Shown in pieces: positions 7,673 to 11,482 of a stretch of 11,482 bases of DNA (its first letter is position 1; the number at the start of each line of letters is the position of its first letter). Below the pieces are notes generated by a model. It worked only from the letters and a program-made list of their open reading frames with translations. It searched no databases and was not told where the DNA came from. Made by a program: the position numbers and the translations under genes. The DNA is from Chlorobiales bacterium (lineage in GTDB: Bacteria; Bacteroidota; Chlorobiia; Chlorobiales; Chlorobiaceae), in the NCBI GenBank assembly GCA_022360355.1, contig JAKSCY010000577.1, positions 1 through 11,482 on the forward strand, in the 5' to 3' direction.

Positions 7673-7687
7673 GTATCAGCGTGATAC
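7673..7687. promoter_or_regulatory. Inverted repeat, operator-like
   Basis: Perfect 6-base arms GTATCA and TGATAC flank a 3-base centre (GCG). Its size suits a dimeric regulator site. Its centre is 18 bases from the centre of the next palindrome, close to two helical turns. No regulator can be named. Confidence 0.4.
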
Positions 7688-7689
7688 AT

Positions 7690-7706
7690 ATTCTCACTAT
7701 GAGAAT
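7690..7706. promoter_or_regulatory. Inverted repeat, operator-like
   Basis: Perfect 7-base arms ATTCTCA and TGAGAAT flank a 3-base centre (CTA). The arms differ from those of the neighbouring palindrome at 7673-7687, so one protein need not bind both. It could also form a small hairpin in RNA. Confidence 0.4.
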
Positions 7707-7838
7707 CAAAGAAGGGATACGATGAGACTGCTGTTCAATCAGAACAGATACCCGCAGGGGAAAACCTCACAAGAAAAAAGGAATGGCGGCAAACAAAACC
7801 GCATGCCTGGAAAAAGTTCAACAGGCCCGAAAACAGGC

Positions 7839-7864
7839 GCAGCCCCCGGAAAGCCGGGGGCTGC
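7839..7864 (-). terminator. Strong GC-rich hairpin, probable terminator after the tyrosine kinase gene
   Basis: Perfect 11-base arms, GCAGCCCCCGG (7839-7849) and CCGGGGGCTGC (7854-7864), enclose a 4-base loop. It sits 87 bases beyond the kinase stop. In minus-strand RNA the stem is followed by GCCUGUUUU and later a U5 run, so the U tract is short and slightly offset. The plus-strand side has no T tract. Intrinsic termination of the export/kinase transcript is likely but may be partial; a 3'-end-stabilising hairpin is an alternative. Confidence 0.65.
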
Positions 7865-7950
7865 AAAGCACTATCCCAAGGGACAATATGAAACGGTCTG
7901 TTCAGGAAAACCGCATTTCACGATGCAGGAGCATGGCCCTGCAACTGCCG

Positions 7951-10350
7951 CTACTCCTTTTCGGAAGAATAATGATCCAAATGTTTATACGAGTATCCGT
8001 ACTTTCCGTATTTCTTCTGGAACGTGTCCCCGATCAGCACCACACCAAGAAGATTCTCTTTCAGGAAAACAAGCTTTTTCAGCTCCTTGAAATGTTTTTT
8101 GCTGCTGTATCGGATCCGCCCGGTCAAAAGCACGCCATTTACAGACTGAGACAGTACGGCAGCATCACTCAGAAGCAACATCGGAGGGCTGTCAAGCAAC
8201 ACAAGATCATAGTGCTTTTTAAGCTCTTCGACCAGTTCCGGCATCCTTGAGGAGTAAAGCAGCTCATTGGGGTTGTCCACGGCAGAACCTGCAGGAAGAA
8301 TATGGAGATTTTCATACCCTGTTCCCTGGACTAAGCCCTCATCCAAACCTTCTGACTCACTTGAGAGAAAATCCGATACACCAGGACTTTTAGCTGCATG
8401 GAAAAAATCATGCTGAGCAGGACGGCGCAAATCACAGTCAACAACAACAACTTTCTTCCCCAACATTGCCATAGAAAGCCCGAGATTCGCGCACACGGTT
8501 GACTTTCCTTCAGATACCGATGTTCCGGTAACCAGCAGGGTTTTCAGCCTGGAATCATCGTGGAACAGTCCCAGATTCGTACGGAGGTCCCTGAAACTCT
8601 CCGCAAAGGCCGACGACAGCTCATCAGTTATCAGTATCGGAGAAGATGAAGAACTTCCCGGCCCGCCTCCCTCATCCGAACCTGAAAGACTTCTTCTCCC
8701 CAACCTGCCGATATAGGGTATCTTTGCAAGAACGATATAATCGTGATCATCAAAAAACTGCTCATCACGTATAGTATCGTCGAACACATTCATAACATAG
8801 ACAAGTAACACACTCAGACCCAAACCCGATAATAATCCTATCAGCAGGTTTTTTTTGAGATTGGGTGAAATAGGGGAGTCCGGCGGAAAAGCCTCTCCGA
8901 CAATGACAACCTCACCTGTTTTTGATGCAATATCGATCCTCGCCTCTTCCAGCCTCTGACGCAAAAATGAGTAGTTGTCATTCATTACCTCCCTTTCCCG
9001 CTGAAGCCGTGCATATTCAAGCTGTTTTTCCGGCAGTTTTTCCAGTTCGGACTCATAATATCTTTTTAACCGCAGCAGCTCGTTTGCGCTGTAATCAAGC
9101 TCTGCCAATTGAATGTCGGTCTGCAGCTGCTCTCTGATAAGATCATACTTGTATTGACGGGTGCGTGCTGCATAGCCTAACTCACCTGCAATCTGGGTTC
9201 GGGTCATTCGGCTCAACTGGGCTTTCATTCCATCTATTTCCGCCTGCTTGTTCTTGACAGCGATATCCTCTTTACCTCTTTGGACAGTAAGTTCCCGCAA
9301 AGCCTTTTCCTCATTTCTTATCTTTTCCTTGAAAGCATTTAACTTCTCAGCCAGCGATCTTGCCACACGTTCGCTGAGTTCCCTTTCTTCACCTGAAAGC
9401 TTTTGTGTAAGATAGTCGAGCCTCTGCTTGAGAATATTGGCTTCAGCCTGGACACCATTGTACCGTGAATCGATACTGGCGACCTGAGCAAGAAGCTGTC
9501 CTGCATTTCCTGTCAGCTCATAGATGTTCTCCGCTCTCATATACCCCGAAAGAGCATTTTCCACATCAGCCACCTTTACCTTCTGCTCTTCCAGTTGACC
9601 GCTTATGAAATCACGCAACGACATGGCCTGCTCGATATTCCATCCTTGATAAATACGGCACAGAGTATTTGTCAATAACGCGGACTCTTCAGGAAAAGGA
9701 CTTACAATAGACACATTGATAATGTTGGTTCCGGGCCGGTTTGAAACCGACACCCTCGACAAGAGTATTTCAGCATATTGACGGCTTCTCCTTGAAAAAT
9801 CACTCTGAAGTGCGCCCTCTTCCTGTGCCTGTACCCCATCCTGCGCTATACTCCTACCCTCCTCCGGGGCTTGCCCGCCATCAAGCATGACATCCTGCAC
9901 TACATCTTGCACCACAATCTCACCTTCACCCTGCTCCTGCTCTTTGCCGGCAGACCTTCCGAAAAGATTGTCAAAAAAGGCACCTACTTTCGTCCGGTAG
10001 GTCCGTTTCCCGAAAATCTCAAGGGAATCACGGTATGGGCTGTTATAGAGACTGTCCACAACTCTTTCAGCGAGAGGAAAAGACTGTATAATCGCCAAAT
10101 CAGTTTCCAGACGCTCAGCGTTGATTAACGGTTCGGTTCCTTCTTCACTATACAGCCGCCGACCGGACTCGGAGTTGTCTATCATCAATATAGACGATGA
10201 GCGATAAACCGGTGACGCCGACAAATAATTGATATAAGCGCCAACCAGAGCCACTGCGGTAATTGCTGCTACAATGTATTTTCTTCGCCAGAGCAGCTGC
10301 AACAACCCCCAGATATTGGCCCAGGTGTTGGAATCTCTAACTTCAAGCAT
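7951..10350 (-). CDS. wzc: Wzc-type polysaccharide co-polymerase with BY-kinase (tyrosine autokinase) domain
   Basis: This 799-residue inner-membrane protein joins a chain-length (Wzz) domain to a bacterial tyrosine kinase. Transmembrane helices lie at about 26-43 and 501-521. Between them is a long periplasmic part with coiled-coil character (about 250-475), ending in the proline-rich PPDSPISPN before the second helix. The cytoplasmic kinase has ELSSAFAESFRDLRTNL (577-593), Walker A GTSVSEGKS (609-617, Lys616), Walker A' VVVVDCDLRRP (634-644) and Walker B LVLLDSP (716-722). Tyrosines 781, 784, 786, 788 and 794 form a C-terminal cluster, the usual autophosphorylation site. Family members control polymer length and export by cycling phosphorylation. 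An acidic, Gln-rich insert at about 133-185 looks repeat-built. The linker after the second helix holds GGGPGSSSSS. It starts 53 bases after the SLBB gene ends, consistent with one transcript. A weak AAGG precedes ATG 10350. Confidence 0.95.
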   Translation of the reverse strand: MLEVRDSNTWANIWGLLQLLWRRKYIVAAITAVALVGAYINYLSASPVYRSSSILMIDNSESGRRLYSEEGTEPLINAERLETDLAIIQSFPLAERVVDSLYNSPYRDSLEIFGKRTYRTKVGAFFDNLFGRSAGKEQEQGEGEIVVQDVVQDVMLDGGQAPEEGRSIAQDGVQAQEEGALQSDFSRRSRQYAEILLSRVSVSNRPGTNIINVSIVSPFPEESALLTNTLCRIYQGWNIEQAMSLRDFISGQLEEQKVKVADVENALSGYMRAENIYELTGNAGQLLAQVASIDSRYNGVQAEANILKQRLDYLTQKLSGEERELSERVARSLAEKLNAFKEKIRNEEKALRELTVQRGKEDIAVKNKQAEIDGMKAQLSRMTRTQIAGELGYAARTRQYKYDLIREQLQTDIQLAELDYSANELLRLKRYYESELEKLPEKQLEYARLQREREVMNDNYSFLRQRLEEARIDIASKTGEVVIVGEAFPPDSPISPNLKKNLLIGLLSGLGLSVLLVYVMNVFDDTIRDEQFFDDHDYIVLAKIPYIGRLGRRSLSGSDEGGGPGSSSSSPILITDELSSAFAESFRDLRTNLGLFHDDSRLKTLLVTGTSVSEGKSTVCANLGLSMAMLGKKVVVVDCDLRRPAQHDFFHAAKSPGVSDFLSSESEGLDEGLVQGTGYENLHILPAGSAVDNPNELLYSSRMPELVEELKKHYDLVLLDSPPMLLLSDAAVLSQSVNGVLLTGRIRYSSKKHFKELKKLVFLKENLLGVVLIGDTFQKKYGKYGYSYKHLDHYSSEKE
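9796..9954 (-). repeat. Repeat-derived low-complexity insert in the Wzc periplasmic domain
   Basis: Coding for about residues 133-185, this stretch is rich in Glu, Gln, Asp and Gly and has no hydrophobic core. It contains a 12-base tandem duplication, GTGCAAGATGTA then GTGCAGGATGTC, encoding VQDV twice. An imperfect second pair encodes QAPEEG and QAQEEG, each preceded by an aspartate-glycine pair. Such in-frame expansion suggests a flexible periplasmic loop between the first helix region and the coiled coil. Confidence 0.6.
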
Positions 10351-10403
10351 AGCTTAAAACCTTATTCCACTTGAAATATTGAAGAACAATACCATGAAAC
10401 AGA

Positions 10404-10994
10404 CTAAAAAACACGTATGAGAGTAGCGATTGAAACCGCAAGACCAATAAAGGTCGCAACCGTTCCAGTATCAATCGTTCGGTCCTCAGGAACAATAATC
10501 GTATCATTGGGTCTCAGTTCAACGAAAGCGGAGCGATCACCCACTTTAGCGTATTTTTTAAGATCAATGATATAACTGTTCGTGCCATCTTCATCAGGTG
10601 TGTGGCGAATCAACCTTACTTTTGATAATTCCGCCTCCGTAGAAGGCCCTCCTACTATTGAAATCACAGTTGAAATATCAGCACCTTCTCTGACAATATG
10701 CTGACCGGGATCACCAACTTCACCCCAGACATTGACATACATGAGAAGGTTTCCCATATCATCGGTAAAATAATTCCCGGGCTGGATTTCAAGGGAAGAA
10801 GGCAATGAAGAACCTGTTGAAGGTACAACTGGTGCAGCAGGCACCACAGGTAAAACCGGAGAGGTAATTCCGGAAGGTGGTGGCGAAACCTGTGATTCAA
10901 AAACCTGAGCAAAAGATGAAGAAGTCATTACAGGCATTATCAGAATTTGTATGACCAAAACCCCGATCAGGAACGTTTTGAGTGCTTTTTCCAT
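10404..10994 (-). CDS. SLBB-domain polysaccharide export protein without a recognisable Poly_export domain
   Basis: The 196-residue product opens with a signal-peptide-like stretch (basic MEKALK, hydrophobic 8-24, SSSFAQ near 25-30). A Pro-rich linker (38-66) follows, then one SLBB-like domain at about 84-170, with VNVWGEVGDPGQHIVREGAD, ISIVGGPS, and LRPNDTIIVPED at its end. A hydrophobic C-terminal segment follows (177-193). SLBB domains occur in Wza-type export channels, and the adjacent wzc supports a role in export. I cannot see the N-terminal polysaccharide-export domain of Wza, nor a lipobox; the protein has no cysteine. It may be a periplasmic adaptor anchored by its C terminus. Start ATG 10994 is chosen over an upstream ATG at 11027 because AGAAGG lies six bases before it and it gives a normal signal peptide. 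Confidence 0.85.
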   Translation of the reverse strand: MEKALKTFLIGVLVIQILIMPVMTSSSFAQVFESQVSPPPSGITSPVLPVVPAAPVVPSTGSSLPSSLEIQPGNYFTDDMGNLLMYVNVWGEVGDPGQHIVREGADISTVISIVGGPSTEAELSKVRLIRHTPDEDGTNSYIIDLKKYAKVGDRSAFVELRPNDTIIVPEDRTIDTGTVATFIGLAVSIATLIRVF

Positions 10995-11000
10995 GACTCG

Positions 11001-11006
11001 CCTTCT
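11001..11006 (-). promoter_or_regulatory. Shine-Dalgarno that fixes the SLBB protein start at ATG 10994
   Basis: In coding orientation AGAAGG lies six bases before ATG 10994. The alternative ATG 11027 would place MLFKLKKRRRV in front of the signal peptide and is preceded only by AT-rich sequence. Confidence 0.7.
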
Positions 11007-11058
11007 TTTTTTTAGTTTAAAAAGCATTGATTTATACGTAATGATTTAATCACTGATA

Positions 11059-11073
11059 TCTGTTTTAAACAGA
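11059..11073. promoter_or_regulatory. Palindrome TCTGTTT-T-AAACAGA
   Basis: Perfect 7-base arms surround a single central base. It lies 65 bases upstream of the SLBB start, close to where a promoter would be expected, so it is a candidate operator. The binding protein is unknown. Confidence 0.45.
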
Positions 11074-11224
11074 ATGCCTCCAGGAAAAGTCGGAATATGC
11101 ATGATCGCAATAGAGGAAAACCTGTGCTCATGTTTATGAATATGAAATCAAGAATTCACCTCTGTTTCTGCACTCCGAAAATTTGAATTTCCAATACCAA
11201 AAAAAACAAAGCTCCGTCTGACCT

Positions 11225-11242
11225 TGTACTCTATAGTGTACA
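11225..11242. promoter_or_regulatory. 18-base near-perfect palindrome TGTACTCTATAGTGTACA
   Basis: Eight of nine base pairs match across the dyad, with one T-T mismatch. The outer arms TGTAC/GTACA resemble sites for dimeric helix-turn-helix regulators in general form only. It lies about 230 bases upstream of the SLBB start and could equally serve a divergent gene outside the window. Confidence 0.4.
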
Positions 11243-11306
11243 TCGACTTATATGCCTTGAAAGTTTCTCACTTCCCCACCTTGATAAAGTATTGACCGGC
11301 GCTCAG

Positions 11307-11321
11307 TAAAGTAAAACTTTA
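11307..11321. promoter_or_regulatory. Inverted repeat TAAAGT-AAA-ACTTTA
   Basis: Perfect 6-base arms flank a 3-base centre. A third TAAAGT half-site lies at 11285-11290. The arms are AT-rich, so chance occurrence is more likely than for the other palindromes. Confidence 0.3.
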
Positions 11322-11482
11322 TTCTTTCCCCACACATAACAAGATAATAAATTTCAGTAGCCCTTCATGAAACCTTGTTGATCTGAGATGGTTTTTAGAA
11401 GAACCTCCTATCATGATATTTAGTTTCAGAAACAAAACCTCTGTGACACCGTCCGCATCAGCATGTTTCTTTTAACGACAAG

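Larger units (their letters stand above)
7506..7838. promoter_or_regulatory. Palindrome-rich leader region upstream of the priming transferase
   Basis: No convincing gene is present. Within 130 bases there are four inverted repeats. TGAGAC/GTCTCA lies at 7624-7645 with a 10-base loop, GTATCA/TGATAC at 7673-7687 with a 3-base spacer, ATTCTCA/TGAGAAT at 7690-7706 with a 3-base spacer, and CTGTTC/GAACAG at 7731-7747 with a 5-base loop. The region precedes the transferase on the minus strand, so operators, a structured leader RNA or an attenuator are possible. I found no clear -35/-10 pair and no JUMPstart/ops element. Confidence 0.45.
11007..11482. promoter_or_regulatory. Upstream non-coding region of the export/kinase genes
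   Basis: I find no supportable gene in this roughly 475-base stretch, which is AT-leaning and broken by stops in all frames. It should hold the promoter for the SLBB-wzc transcript. A possible minus-strand -10 (TATAAA, plus-strand 11031-11036) is visible, but no matching -35 stands out. Three inverted repeats are listed separately. A gene beyond the right edge, in either direction, cannot be excluded. Confidence 0.5.

Noticed and set aside
7506..7950. JUMPstart/ops element expected in long polysaccharide operons
   Set aside because: I looked for GGCGGTAG-like sequence on the minus strand upstream of the transferase and found only a poor partial match inside the wzc coding end.
7620..8090. 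Plus-strand open frame of 156 codons crossing the wzc-transferase spacer
   Set aside because: Its product is low in hydrophobic structure, has no recognisable motif, overlaps the conserved wzc C-terminus and runs through the terminator hairpin.
11413..11475. Short plus-strand frame of 20 codons beginning MIFSFRN
   Set aside because: Very short, no domain, and only a CT-rich stretch before the start rather than a ribosome site.
1..11482. CRISPR arrays, tRNA or rRNA genes, insertion sequences
   Set aside because: No regularly spaced repeats, no cloverleaf or rRNA-like stretch, and no transposase or terminal inverted repeats were seen.

Overview
The window is part of a cell-surface polysaccharide (exopolysaccharide, capsule or O-antigen) locus from a Gram-negative bacterium. 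Every gene I can support lies on the minus strand, so the locus reads from right to left. The gene families, the Wzc-like kinase beside an SLBB export protein, the Gmd/Fcl pair, the FdtA/QdtA cupins and the often weak Shine-Dalgarno sites would fit the Chlorobi/Bacteroidetes group, perhaps a green sulfur bacterium. That assignment is inference from general resemblance, not a database match.

Layout in transcription order. (1) 10995-11482 has no gene that I can find; it is an AT-leaning upstream region with several inverted repeats. (2) An SLBB-domain export protein (10404-10994) and a Wzc-type tyrosine autokinase/chain-length regulator (7951-10350) form the export and control module, followed by a very stable hairpin at 7839-7864. 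(3) A palindrome-rich spacer (7506-7838) leads into a WecA/TagO-like polyprenyl-phosphate sugar-1-phosphate transferase (6318-7505), which should start glycan synthesis on the lipid carrier. (4) gmd (5180-6220) and fcl (4076-5164) convert GDP-mannose to GDP-L-fucose. (5) A cassette for a 3-amino-3,6-dideoxyhexose follows: cupin ketoisomerase (3638-4048), FemAB/GNAT-like protein (2653-3594), a second cupin ketoisomerase (2056-2481) and a DegT-type aminotransferase (850-1995). (6) A Wzx-like flippase (1-845) runs off the left edge.

Together the genes describe a Wzx/Wzy-type pathway: priming on undecaprenyl phosphate, supply of GDP-fucose and probably a dTDP-3-amino sugar, flipping across the inner membrane, and export under Wzc control. 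The dTDP-glucose genes (rmlA, rmlB), glycosyltransferases and the Wzy polymerase are not in the window and presumably lie further left or elsewhere.

The most unusual signal is a run of slippage-prone DNA inside three consecutive sugar genes. fcl has an in-frame tandem array of 7-base units, the first cupin gene has G8 and G7 tracts seven bases apart, and the FemAB/GNAT-like gene has a G8 tract. I saw no other G or C run of seven or more in the window. This suggests, but does not prove, a contingency (phase-variable) sugar cassette. Other points of interest are the HxH/HxF difference between the paired cupins, an SLBB protein lacking the usual polysaccharide-export domain, a repeat-built insert in the Wzc periplasmic region, and the palindrome-dense spacer before the priming transferase.
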